Source: Hexactinellida sp. DTS-2022
Lineage: Eukaryota; Porifera; Hexactinellida
Length of the DNA stretch: 64,000 bases
Direction of reading: 5' to 3'
NCBI GenBank assembly: GCA_028753945.1
Contig: JAPNXP010000004.1
Location: forward strand, 3,906,001-3,970,000
Under the pieces are notes generated by a model. It saw only the letters and a list, made by a program, of their open reading frames with translations, made no database searches and was not told where the DNA came from. This document shows positions 35,023 to 45,980 of this stretch, piece by piece. Both the position numbers and the translations under genes were made by a program. Position 1 is the first letter of the stretch, and each line of letters begins with the position of its first letter.

Positions 35023-37768
35023 GTCAGGTTACGGATATGATATCTAACGGGATTTGTCGACCTTCAAACTCACCTTGGGCGAGCAGAGTCTTATTGGTGT
35101 CCAAGCGTGATGGTAACAGAAGGTTTTGCGTTGACTTTCGTGAACTAAACAAGGTTACTCGCACCGACTCTTATCCCATGCCCCATCCGAAAGATATTCT
35201 AGATCGGATGTTTGGTGATACATACTTTTCATTTTTGGACGGAGCTTCGGCATATTGGGCAATAAAAATATCGGAGGAAGATAAATTCAAGACAGCGTTT
35301 ACGACCCCAAAGGGCCTTTACGAATTTAATAGGATGCCTTTCGGGTTAGTAAATAGTGGTTCAACCTACCAGCGATTAATGGACGAGACTTTGAGACCAG
35401 TAATCCACGCAGACCCATACGTTGACGATGTTTGCGTGCATTCATCAGAATTTGACACTCACATTGCAGACCTTAAATCCACTTTGGAGGCATTGAGTAA
35501 GGCGAACGTCCAACTCAGGCGGGATAAATGCTCTTTCGGGTATCCCGAAGGGGAATTCGTCGGCCATATGATCACAGCAGATGGTCACCACCCCACCCCA
35601 AGGCTCGTAGAGAAGATCAAGACAGCCGAGAGACCAAGGTCAAAGAAAGAGTTATTAAGGTTCCTGGGATTAGTTAATTATTACCGAGAGCATGTCCAGG
35701 GATTCGCCGATATCGCAGAACCATTATATATATTGACACGTGATTCAGCAGAATGGATCTGGAACGAAACCGCTGAGACCGCTTTCAACAGCCTCAAAAA
35801 CAAGTTAATTAAGCCACCGGTAATGCTAGCGTTCCCAGATTGGAACTCTGAGTTTACATTACAAGTAGTGCTTCTGCGATAGCCGTTGGAGGCGTATTAT
35901 CCCAAGAGGGGACAGACGGGCGATTGAAACCAATCGCATACTTTTCATCAGGGCTAACCCCAGCTCAAAAGAAGTACTCAGCAGGAGAATTGGAGTGCTG
36001 GGCGGTAATTGCAGCCAGTAGAAAATTCAGAAAGTATTTACAAGCAGCTCCTAGCATTCAGTTCCTTTCTGACCATAACCCTCTCGTGTGGCTACGACGA
36101 CAAAAGGACCCACGGGGGAAGTTCCCGAGATGGATACAGGAACTGGAGATCCTCGCTTACGAGATCAAATACGTAAAGGGTGTCGAGAATGGGCCGGCTG
36201 ATTTCCTTTCCAGGATTAGTACTGATATTGATTGGGAAGTGAACGACGAGGAAGAACATTTCGAAAGACACATTTACCAGATTAGCTATGATCCTAATTG
36301 GCACAACAAAATGAAGAGATGTCAAGAGGAAGATGCTCTTGTATCTTCGGCGATTAGTCAACTCCGGGAAACGAACCAAGTCACTCAGGGCCAATTCAAG
36401 AACCAAGTTGGAATGACCTTAAGGGAAGGATTACTGTGCAGAGGAAGTAAAGTCGTTATACCAAGGGTTATGAGACAAGAAGCAATCTCGATAGTGCACA
36501 GTATGGGTCACCCAGGTGTCGACAAGACGACACGCCTTGTCAGAACCCGATTCTTCTGGAAGCGAATGGATTCTGATATTGATGAATATTGCAGGGGGTG
36601 TCTCATATGTCACAAGAATAAACCCAACAGCAACCCGAAAGAAAAGCTTATCCCAATTAATGTTTCCAAGAGGCCTCGAGAGATGATTGCCTTCGACGTG
36701 GCCACTTTACCGTGGGCATCATCCAACCACCGTTATTTTTTACTCATGGTGGACCTGTTTTCCAAATTCGTAGAATTGTATCCCATGGCAGACCAAGAGT
36801 CGTCCACTATCGTGAGAGGAATACTCGATGGTTGGGTTTATAGGCATGGTCCTCCAAACTTCATACTTAGTGATTCGGGGCCTAACGTGGACGGGAGCGA
36901 AATAAGGACCGCCTTAGCAATGCACGGAATTGAGAAGAAAAGAAATTCGCCTTACCATCCAGAAGGGGACGGCCAAAGCGAATGTGGTATTCAGGCAATA
37001 AAACAGATCATGCGGTGTATGCTTGAGGAGAGACAGGTGGCGAAAGATAGTTGGCCCACCATCCTCCCCGAAGTGAGTTACATAATGAACTCTATACCTA
37101 ATATGAGTACAGGTTTTACACCCTACAGGGTTATGTATGGAATCGATCCCAAACCTTTGTCGACCGCCTTTTTGGAAACTAGTACTCGAGAGGGATATGA
37201 TTCTATACTCGATTGGGTAACGGAATTGGAACTCATGGAAGATATGATCAACGACGAAGTGGGAGAAAATCTTACCCAATCTAGGGCCACTATGAAAAAT
37301 TACTTCGATAAGGGAAAAGTCGATTCCAAGATAGGTATTGGAGATTTAGTACTACTGAAGAACCAGAATAGAAAGAGTAGTCTCGACCAAAAGTTTGACG
37401 GGCCGTATGCAGTAATACATAGAAAGGGACCTAATGTTTTGATCAAACAAATAATAGGGAAGGAAAGGTCCCTAGAAAAGTGGATACATCTAGATAGATG
37501 CAAACCTTACCTTCCAAAACTCTACTTCCCTAATTGCTACAGGACCAAACCTGCAGACATTGGCCTACCGGAAGGATACGGTTCAGAAGACGATCTTAGC
37601 GAGGAAGAGTACACAACCGTCCCGGTACAGAACCCAGAGTTCGAAGAAATCGTATCAGACGTAGGACCTCGCACATCAAACAGGATAAGGAAGCCATCCA
37701 GGAAACTGATCGAATCAGAATGGCTAGATGACCTCTCTGATGACAGTTTTGACGACGAGAGTTTGTAG
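35019..37768 (+). pseudogene. Pol of Ty3-type element: RT, RNase H, integrase
   Basis: The RT continues in the -1 frame from 35019 ('RPSNSPWASRVLLVSKRDG', 'CVDFRELNKVTRTDSYPMP', catalytic 'YVDDV' at 35418). RNase H begins at about 35860, where a one-base deletion at 35868-35869 falls in the codon expected for its first Asp. The frame resumes ('AIAVGGVLSQEG', 'YSAGELECWAVI'). Integrase has an HHCC finger ('HSMGHPG', 'CRGCLICH') and the D,D,E core ('FDVATLPW', 'LSDSGPNVDG', 'HPEGDGQSE'), then a GPY/F-type module ('FDGPYAVIHRKGPNVLIKQ'). I see no chromodomain. Two one-base lesions with only two LTR mismatches mean a young but probably inactive copy. Confidence 0.88.
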
Positions 37769-37781
37769 AGGAGGGGTGATG
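37769..37781 (+). promoter_or_regulatory. Polypurine tract
   Basis: 'aggaggggtga' immediately after the pol stop and before the 3' LTR; the usual position for plus-strand priming. Confidence 0.75.
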
Positions 37782-37977
37782 TTGTGAAGTGATTATAACC
37801 TCCCTAGTCGATTACTAACGAATAGGCACTATCATTAGAACTATACTAAGTAAGATTAACCATATACTCTTTTAGTTTAGTCTTTATTATTCACCTATTG
37901 TTCACTCTTAAAGTTGATATTTCATTATCCTCTACTTGTATATTCTCTACTGGTTATCCTAATTGGGACATAACACA
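37782..37977 (+). mobile_element. 3' LTR of Ty3-type element
   Basis: 196 bp, differing from the 5' LTR at two positions. Followed by GTTG (37978-37981), matching 33241-33244. Confidence 0.88.
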
Positions 37978-38129
37978 GTTGACCCGGTATTCCAGTGACG
38001 CAGTCCAAGCCGGACCCGGTAGTGACCCGGAGTTTTAGCGAATATTGTGACCCGGTGACCCGGTCCAAGCCTGATAAGCACCTTAAGTGCAGTTCCCGAC
38101 GATGTGCTTATAACCGGCATCCACTGTAG

Positions 38130-38801
38130 TTGATATTTAGTTGCCAACCTCATATCAGTATTCGGTCTCTGGTCTCCCAACCAAATATTATCAGTATTCG
38201 TGTTATCGCGTTGTGTCACACTGTTAAATTATTTCTAGCTGTCTGTGTTGTTCACAGACTCCGGCCTGAGCTGACTATTTGGTGGAGTGGCATAGAGCCG
38301 GCATACTTTTGAACTTTCTTCTTATTAGGTCAAAATGAAAATATAAACTTTGAATGGAAACTGACCTAAGCTTTTCAATTATTAAATTATAAATTAATAT
38401 TCAAATTCAAATTCAGTTTTCCTCTCCAGGACATTCAATTGTTGTTTTCTTTCAAACACAATTGACCCATTGAATTATAGACCAATAAAACTCGAGTCAG
38501 AATATGTGAAATCTCTGCAATCTGATAGGTCAAGGTCGGTACCCTCGCAAAGTGTGAAAAATATGCATATGGTAAATTGCAAATTATGCATTCTATTGAC
38601 TTTAAAATATTATATTTGGATTCCTCATATACAAAAACCTAGATTGCACGTTTGAAATGTTTTTCTAACAGCACTGTGAACTTTTGATAATTCCCATTGA
38701 AATGTATGGGAAGGTGCCAAAAAATCACATATTTTGAGTTAACTTCGCGAGGAATGTAAATATCTCTTAAAAACTAGGGGTGGTGGGGTAACTCCTAGTT
38801 G
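38130..38801. other. Spacer, no gene recognised
   Basis: AT-rich sequence after the nested elements; short open frames show no known domain. Confidence 0.4.
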
Positions 38802-39505
38802 CAGTGGCGGCGGAAGCATTTCGATGTTGGTGCGAGCACTCCTCATTTAGGCCCAAATTTTCTCCAAATACTATGTAATTTAAATTAATTTTCTTTTAAT
38901 AAATCAATGCAATATATTTCAAATTTGTAATACAGATTTTGTAATTCAGATTTTGTAATACACGAAACACATAGTAAGAGTTCTAAGTAGGTTTAAATAA
39001 TTACTTATATATTCATGATCAATACAATTAGAAATTCGCAAACAATTGTGACCGGTAACTCTTCTTTGCGATAAATTAATTTTAAACTTTCTAATGTGCC
39101 AAAATCATTTGTAAGCAAACAAATAGGCCCAAATAATAGCTGCATAAGTGGCTATTAATATAGTAATTACAGAATTTACTGTATATTCCGCTTAATAAGG
39201 TCACATTCGGGAGTCGGGTTCAGGCCATTTTGAGCCAATTAAGCGGAATAAAGCTGTTGACCCGATTAACCGGAGGAATTTAACACTATTTACATGTTTC
39301 TATTTCTAGCCAAGTGACCCGATTAACCAGTTGCTCTATTAAGCGTAGTCTACTGTATCTATTTAATCCAAATAGATTTCTGAATATTATGATCACTGAT
39401 GTTATAAATGCAGTTGATGCCCTTAAAAATAGTTAGGCCCAAATTTTCTGAGAAAATATAGGTGCGAGCATGCTCTCAGTGCTCGCAGTGCTTGCGCCGC
39501 CTATG
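38802..39505. mobile_element. hAT-like element with nested pogo-like MITE
   Basis: Ends CAGTGGCGGCGGAAGCA / TGCTTGCGCCGCCTATG, with 'ggtgcgagca' blocks repeated at both ends. Flanks 'cctagttg' (38794-38801) and 'cctagatg' (39506-39513) are a 7/8 target duplication. A 177-bp MITE is nested at 39179-39355. Confidence 0.8.
39179..39355. mobile_element. pogo-like MITE, 177 bp
   Basis: 'ccgcttaataagg' near the left end against 'gctctattaagcgtag' at the right end, with TA on both sides (39177-39178 and 39356-39357). Confidence 0.7.
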
Positions 39506-39894
39506 CCTAGATGGCATACAAATTTAGGTTCAGATCTGTTGTGAACTCTCGGAGGAGATGTGAGGACAGACACACAGACAGACAAACCTACTACTTTATA
39601 TATATAAATAACTAGGCTTTGAATATCATATTTCTATCCATGTAAGAATAATTAAACATATACTGATAGTTTGATATACAGTATTAGTTAACAACACATA
39701 TCCTCTCAATTATAATAATTATAATTAGTATTCTGCTACAGTTAAACAGGTTTGTTGTAAATTTCCTCGTAGTTGTACAATAAGAAGAGTATTTAATATA
39801 TTATTATTTTAGAGTGACGGACACCATCGGATTTATTGAAGGCGCGTCCCGGTACATTTTTAAAACTTTTTCTTTATTCAATAAAATGAATTGA

Positions 39895-40035
39895 ATATTG
39901 CAAGCTATATACAGGGGCGTCCTGGCCATACAAGCCAGCGGGGAATTCCCGCTGGGCCCCCCTTGGGGGTTCCTAATTTGGGCTCCTAGTTTGATAAGGG
40001 CCTCCTTTTGGGGGCCCTTAATATTACACTCCTCC
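39895..40035. repeat. G/C-run repeat fragment, possible hAT end
   Basis: 'caggggcgtcctggccatac' then 'gggccccccttgggg' and 'ttgggggccctta'. A related 'cccttgggggcccctgg' occurs at 44270. Only one end is recognisable. Confidence 0.45.
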
Positions 40036-40079
40036 TACTGTCTATGTGACAAGAATAGCTGTACATCGATGTTTGAGCG

Positions 40080-40372
40080 TCTAAGATTCAAACCCTCTAA
40101 GAGATAAAATCTGAAATTTAATAGAACATGTACATGCATTATTGATGCGGACAAGTTGGTCACACTAGATTATCAATATGCTTACTCATTACCACATGAT
40201 GACGTAATCATTAAATTTCACATTGTTGAATTTGACTATTATAGGCTTATTTCAGCTATAATTTACATTAGAAGTAATCAATAAGCCACACGCCACACAC
40301 CAACCGCGACGCGGTTGGTGTGTGGTTCTGTTCTGCCGCGAAGCGACCTAGCAAGCGATGCTCGCTAGTCAG
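40080..40372. repeat. Copy of the 16.9-kb dispersed repeat
   Basis: 'ccctctaagagataaaatct' to 'ccaaccgcgacgcggttgg' and 'gccgcgaagcgacc', matching the end of the copy at 17150-17415. Confidence 0.8.
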
Positions 40373-40379
40373 CTTAATC

Positions 40380-41310
40380 AGGGAAAATGGAACAATAAAT
40401 CATACTAATAAACGATTTTGCTAAATAACGTAAATATCTAATCATAAATATTCTAAGAATGTTACTAATGTCGTAGCTTCAAGTATAAATTAAACTAAAT
40501 TTTTTGCAAAAACTCTTGTATAATCTAGTAGTCAAATTTTTTTAAATTGTTAAACTCACAAATGAAGTCAAAAGATATTATTTGTGGTCACTTCTATTAT
40601 GCTTATAGTCCGAATATTTTTCAGAAAGACGTCAGGGTAACATCGGACCTCGATAGGCTTGCAATACATACCTGTTTTGACTTACAGACAATCATTCTGT
40701 CCCGGGGCTGGGGTACCCTGATTTCAGTGGCGTAGTTAAGATTTCGGCGGTTAGTAAAATTGTAATTGATTCTACTCGTTTTTTGCATAACCAGAAACAT
40801 AAACTCTGCATGTTTCACTCAAGTATTCTGAAAATAAATATAGCTATGAAGCAAATACAACAGACACAATTTTATTCTATCTTTCACAGTGGCTTAAAAT
40901 CGCAGTTGGTAGGGAATAGATATATGTGTGCACTTTAGCATAATACAATGTATTATTTGCATATGGGTTATCGATGTTTAGAAACTGATTGATCATATCG
41001 AAATTTAGATACAGCTCATACTTTGTCTGTTATGACGTCATGATGATTTCACAAAAATTTTAGAATTCTCAAATCTGCTAATTCTTTGGAGTTAGCTAAA
41101 TACTGTGTATTATTTACATATAGGTTTTCGGTAATTTAGAAACTTTTGACACTTTCAAAATTTTCGTATGGGTTTTAATTTTCCAGTTATGACGTCATCC
41201 TAAAATTTGTGTTATTTTATTATTTGCATAAATTTTTATTTTTTACAAAATCTTTAGCGTTACCACAATTACATATATGTAATCTATTTGTGCTATATGA
41301 CACTTGAGAA
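40380..41310. other. AT-rich spacer, no gene recognised
   Basis: Contains 'cagtggcgtagttaag' near 40728, a possible isolated hAT end. No coding domain recognised. Confidence 0.4.
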
Positions 41311-41312
41311 AT

Positions 41313-42190
41313 CTAAAGTCTTTGGTAAAATGGAGAATTAGGGGAGTTGTTTTTCCACAATAATTTTCCGGAGCAAGACGTGATTTGAATAGGTTTGAAA
41401 CAATAAAGTATGAAACATTTTGTTTCTGTGTTTGTGCTCAGTTGGTTATATACAGTATGGCTCCCAGAACCATCTAAGCCGTCTGCGATTCTGAAAGTCA
41501 ATGGAAAATCTTATTTGGGAGGAGAAGCAATGGTTTGTAATATCCTTGAAAAGGTATGTTGGACATACTGAGCGTATGGTACACTTACGCCGATAGATGT
41601 AGGATTTGGGTAGAGTTGAATTACAGGACGTATTATTATCGCATTTCTATGCTCAGCTACTCTTTGATATGCTGGAAAATGAATATCGCTAGTTAACAAA
41701 TGCTGGCGCGCAATTGTGTATATTTCCTCTTCCCGATTTCCAATAAATCTATAAGGAATAATGCCTTGTCGACTTCAAGCTCTTTCTTTACAAGATTCCC
41801 AAAGCGGCCGCTGAAATTGTCAGAGACAATTGATTTGGATATTTGAGAAACCTTTTTGTTGTTTTCCTCGTTAGATAATATTTGCAATGCAAGGGCAGCT
41901 ATCTTTACTTTTGAGCTGTTTTCAATTTTTGAAAGTAACTTTATATAAATTATTGCTTCTAGTACACTTGAGAGGCGTGATCGTTGTTGTTTCAGGGAAA
42001 GCTCATCTATATTCTTCCTATGGTGTAGAGATTTTTCAACTGTATTAGTAATATCAGGAAGAGAAATTGATAATTTTGTCGGTTGAGGCTCCAGAGAAAT
42101 TTCTGAATTCCACCAATCACCATCCAAACTATTTAAAGTTTTTTTAGCTTTTCTGACATTATCACGTATTCTGCGGAGAGTAGCATGCAA
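41313..42190 (-). pseudogene. Possible RAG1/Transib-like transposase relic
   Basis: Reading on the minus strand: a helical region (42190-41710; 'RRIRDNVRKAKKTL', 'EAIIYIKLLSKIENSSKVK'), a one- or two-base frameshift near 41702, then 'HLLTSDIHFPAYQRVAEHRN'. After an in-frame TAA at 41511-41513 comes 'FRIADGLDGSGSHTVYNQL', then 'KLLWKNNSPNSPFYQRL'. The spacing of an Asp-Gly-x-Gly motif followed by a 'x-P-N-S' segment resembles the first-aspartate region of RAG1 and Transib-type transposases, and matches a family I recall from cnidarian and sponge genomes. This is recall, not a search, and no later catalytic residues are present. It could be another DDE family. Confidence 0.4.
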
Positions 42191-42199
42191 ACAATCTTT

Positions 42200-43060
42200 C
42201 TTACCTTCATCTAAAATTCTAAATCAAGATGTCCAAGATCTGAAATTGTTTCGTCGATATTATTATCATTGCTCTTCAAGATTTTTGCCAAATCAAGCCG
42301 GGTTTTGGGGAACAGTTAGAAATTTAGCCATGAGTGGAACAACAAATAAATGCTTGATTGAATGATTAAGTATTTGTGTTAAAACTTAAAATGTAGTTAG
42401 AACTATATAAATACAAGACGAGCCACATCAGTGGTTGATTGGTTATAAATTTATGGTGTATTTAATTACATGACAGCAATACTTAGTATATGGTATTTAC
42501 ATAGCAAGCGAAATACGAGAATGGAATGTGGCTATAATTATTGTCTTGCGCACTGTTTCGGGGCCAGTTTTTTTGTATTTAACTAGTGATGACATTGGTC
42601 ATGAACATGTATTAATATTGGCTTGTCTTTCTCTGACTATTTTTTTCCCGAACACTCGGAATATTTTTTTGAAAAATAAACTGTTCTTTAGACCAGTTAA
42701 GTTCAAAAATGTTATTTCAGAAAAATTATTCAATTTTCAGTCGAGATAATCAAATATTCTGATTCAGAAAGCTTGAATTATCTACTGTACAAGTTTTCAT
42801 AAGAATAACATGCTTGGCTAAACTTTGATGAGCTATTTTACATAGTGCTTATTTAAGAAATATTCGTAACCACAAAATGTAATTGAATTTTAGAAATGTT
42901 TGGTTTTCGATTTATGAGACTTATAGGTACTCAATTGACTTCAAATTTTAACTGTGTGCTATTTAAATAGTTTAGAATAATTAGCAATCAAAAACAATTC
43001 AAAATATGACCATGACATTTTTCTCTATTTCCTGGTGTTAGCCACTTAATACAAAGGCCT
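42200..43060. other. AT-rich spacer
   Basis: 42200-42330 on the minus strand may hold more N-terminal coding sequence of the relic to its left ('TRLDLAKILKSNDNNIDE'), ending near a GTAAGA donor. 42340-43060 shows nothing recognised. Confidence 0.35.
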
Positions 43061-43065
43061 TTGTA

Positions 43066-44047
43066 TTAAAGGCATAGACTCCTTTAGATAAAGACTGGAA
43101 CGTCGCGATCTCGGGGTTTTTAACTTGAGTCTGAGAGGCTCCAATTACAAAAATTGAAAAGGCATTAGATTTCCGGTTTCCAAATGTGACTTTTTTGGCA
43201 CCCGTCAACAATTTGAGGTTTTCACTCAAAATTTCTCACACCTCGACTTGCTCGACAAGTTATGACATCATTGTCACATTTCGAGAACCCTGAAAAGTCA
43301 CTTAATCGCACATAATTCCCGCACTCTAAGAGATAAAAATCTGAAAATTTAATAGAACATGCACATTAATGATGCGGACACTTTGGTCACACCAGATCGC
43401 CAATATGCTAACTCATTATCGCATGATGACGTAATCACTAAAATTTCACATTGTTAAATTTGACTATTTAGGCCTATTTTTTTCTGACGCAATGCGATCT
43501 AGCAAACGAGGCGCCCTAGTCTATAGATATACTGTAGCATCAATCTATATAGATACTAGCGCGCTTCGCGGCAGAACCCACCACACACCAACCGCTTCGC
43601 GGTTGGTGTATGGTGTATACACGTCTAACATTGATTATAAAGCGTAAATAGGCCTAAATAGTCAATTTTTACAATGTGAAATTTAGTGATTACGTCATTA
43701 TGTAATAATGAGTAAGCATATTGGCAATCTGGTGTTACCAAAGTGTCCGCATCATTAATGTGCATGTTCTATTAAATTTTCAGATTTTTATCTCTTAGAG
43801 TGCGCGAATTATGTGCGATTAAGTGAATTTTCAGGGTTCTCGAAATGTGACAGTGATGTCATGACTTGTCGAGGTGTCAGAAATTTTGAGTGAAAACCTC
43901 AAATTGTTCACGGATGCCAAAAAAGTCACATTTGGAAACCGGAAATCTAATGCTTTTTCAATTTTTAAAATTGGAACCTCTCAGACTTAAGTTAAAAACC
44001 CCGAGATCGCGACGTTCCAGTCCTTATCTAAAAGGAGCTATGATTAA
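43066..44047. mobile_element. Foldback element of about 1 kb built from the 16.9-kb repeat
   Basis: Arms of roughly 415 bp (43066-43480 and 43630-44047) are inverted: 'ctggaacgtcgcgatctcgg' against 'ccgagatcgcgacgttccag'. Inside each arm are 'cacctcgac', 'gatgcggacac' and a GCGAAGC-type palindrome near the centre (43560-43605). The single-arm repeats at 16.9, 27.7 and 40.1 kb look like partial copies. Confidence 0.85.
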
Positions 44048-44494
44048 AGGTAATTTTACTATCCTGAAATTACTTTAAAGTTTAAATATATTGCTAATTT
44101 TCTATGCTTATGAATTTTAAAACAACAACAAAAAACCATTACAGTTTGCATAATAATTGTTGTTGTACTTTTGACCGGGGAGTGTATTAGGATACAACAA
44201 ATTATCAAATAACATAACTGTTGTCATGAAGTATGAGTGAAGTATATCTTCTAAGGGGAATTTTGGAACCCTTGGGGGCCCCTGGACATCGGAGCCGTGG
44301 TTCAATGAACCGCCTATTGCTATCCCACTGCCTGATTTGCATAGGACCAACTTTCTTATTATCGACAATAAAATAATTTGTTAAACCAGTTTTGCATGGA
44401 GATTTTTTTTTCAAAAGCCAACTTAAAATTTTTTGCTTACCTAAGTAGTAAATTTTATCTACTGTTATTTAGCGAGTTCATTTCATAGTGTACA

Positions 44495-45742
44495 ATGGCA
44501 AGTGTCGATAGCGTGGGAGACCAAAGCTTCCATTCTCGTGTCCACAGAGTACGCGAAGAGATACAAGTTAAGTTTCTACAAGCTCACAAGATACTACAGG
44601 ATAGAGAAGCAGATCTCTTAATTGAATTAAAGCGACTAGTAGATGAATACGAAGGAGATGAACTATTAGATCAGATAAAGCAATTGTCAGATTCAAAGGA
44701 TACTCTCATGACAAGTCTCAAAGGAAATGAGAACACAGAAATCCTTAATCAAAGTATAGCCCCCATAAATACACGCATTCAAGAATTTGAAATTAAACTC
44801 CGAACAGCAAAAGATACCTACAAGTTTGTATCATTGGAATGGGATGTAGAGCTAGAGAAGAAACTGAGTGTAGCAGGTGAGATACGATTTAATGGAATAC
44901 GTGACTACAAGGAGATAGAAGATCCTGTTGTAGTATTTGGGAAACACAGCGAAGAGGTATCTCCACCTGGTGTGTTTTGCTATCCTAATGATATTGCTAT
45001 CAACCCTGTTAATAACAATATCTACATTTGTGATTCAGGAAACAATCGTGTGCAAGTGTACAATGCATCTGGAGAATACCTATTCCTTTTTGATGAGAAG
45101 ATGAACGGCCCATCTGGAGTGTGTATCAGTCATAACAAGATATATGTAACACAGTATTATTCCCATTGTGTCAACATGTATTCCACAGATGCGAAATTTG
45201 AGAAATCTGTTGGCTGTAAAGGAACAAAATGGCTGGAATTCAACAAACCAAGAGCTATTGCTATTTCTAAGGAGCACAGAAGAATCTACATTGCAGAATT
45301 TGACAATGATCGTGTTCAATGTTTGAATCTAGATCTGACATTCCTCTCCATCATAAGTAATGTGTATGGTGCTTTGGATGTTAAACTGACTGCTGCAGAG
45401 ATAGTATTACTTTCTAGTAACAACCCTTGTGTTTATATGTACAACTATTCAAATCAATTCATTAGCCTAATGATTCCCTGGGGAGAAAGTAATCCTCTCA
45501 TTTCCCCAAGTCGGATATTTATAACTGAAGCGCTAAACAATATTCTTTTTACGGATAATGATGCTCACTGCGTATGCGTATTTTCTTATGAAGGAAAGTA
45601 TTTGCATAAATTTGGCAAAAGTGGCGAAAACCGAGGAGAGTTTATTCATCCCAGAGGTTTATCAATTGATTCTCAAGGAAGGATTCTAGTTGCATCTGAG
45701 AATCCCAATCAGTGTGTCCAGAGCTTCCTTTCTCAATACTAA
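44495..45742 (+). CDS. Coiled-coil NHL-repeat protein (TRIM-NHL-like without RING)
   Basis: Intact single-exon ORF of 415 residues with ATG at 44495. Residues about 15-125 are strongly helical and charged, consistent with a coiled coil. From about residue 150 come repeated NHL blades: 'FCYPNDIAINPVNNNIYICD', 'NNRVQVYNASGEYLFLF', 'KPRAIAISKEHRRIYIAEFD', and a closing 'FIHPRGLSIDSQGRILVASE'. That fits a six-bladed propeller. NHL propellers bind RNA or protein partners; TRIM-NHL proteins add RING and B-box domains, which are absent here. Such coiled-coil NHL proteins are numerous in sponges, from memory. No stops or frameshifts; the gene lies between two large transposons. Confidence 0.85.
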   Translation: MASVDSVGDQSFHSRVHRVREEIQVKFLQAHKILQDREADLLIELKRLVDEYEGDELLDQIKQLSDSKDTLMTSLKGNENTEILNQSIAPINTRIQEFEIKLRTAKDTYKFVSLEWDVELEKKLSVAGEIRFNGIRDYKEIEDPVVVFGKHSEEVSPPGVFCYPNDIAINPVNNNIYICDSGNNRVQVYNASGEYLFLFDEKMNGPSGVCISHNKIYVTQYYSHCVNMYSTDAKFEKSVGCKGTKWLEFNKPRAIAISKEHRRIYIAEFDNDRVQCLNLDLTFLSIISNVYGALDVKLTAAEIVLLSSNNPCVYMYNYSNQFISLMIPWGESNPLISPSRIFITEALNNILFTDNDAHCVCVFSYEGKYLHKFGKSGENRGEFIHPRGLSIDSQGRILVASENPNQCVQSFLSQY

Positions 45743-45971
45743 AAATAACTTTTGAGTGACTTCTATCATTAAATCCCTATTCTCCTATTCTGCTCTATTT
45801 TATTGTTATTAGTAGTATTACTGTGCCGACTATACTTTAGTATACTAGTTATTGAAATCACTGCTTTGGATTGTTGTTATTGTTAGTTGTTCTGTAATCT
45901 AGATAATTGTTCGGAATTTGTTCCGTATGTTAGTGGGCTACTTATATTTCCCATAAAATTAGCTATATAAA
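45743..45971. other. 3' flank of the NHL gene with degenerate palindromic module
   Basis: Holds 'actgtgccgactatacttta' at about 45821, a degenerate copy of the dispersed module. A clear AATAAA was not identified. Confidence 0.4.
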
Positions 45972-45980
45972 GGCCGATCC

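Larger units (their letters stand above)
32952..38073. mobile_element. hAT-like MITE split by an LTR retrotransposon
   Basis: Left end CAGGCTTGGACCGGGTCA (32952) and right end TGACCCGGTCCAAGCCTG-type (38073) are inverted. ATAAGCAC is duplicated at 32944-32951 and 38074-38081. The MITE itself is only about 380 bp (32952-33240 and 37982-38073) of iterated 'gacccggt'. The rest is the inserted LTR element. The flanks 'aacatgccggttataagcac' and 'cgatgtgcttataaccggc' belong to a pogo-like MITE, so three elements are nested. Confidence 0.88.

Noticed and set aside
35010-35025. Programmed -1 frameshift between gag-protease and pol
   Set aside because: The break falls inside the reverse transcriptase N-terminal region, no slippery heptamer fits the zero frame, and a missing T in a T-run explains it.
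36092-36406. Minus-strand ORFs opposite pol
   Set aside because: They are frame shadows of the well-supported retrotransposon gene.
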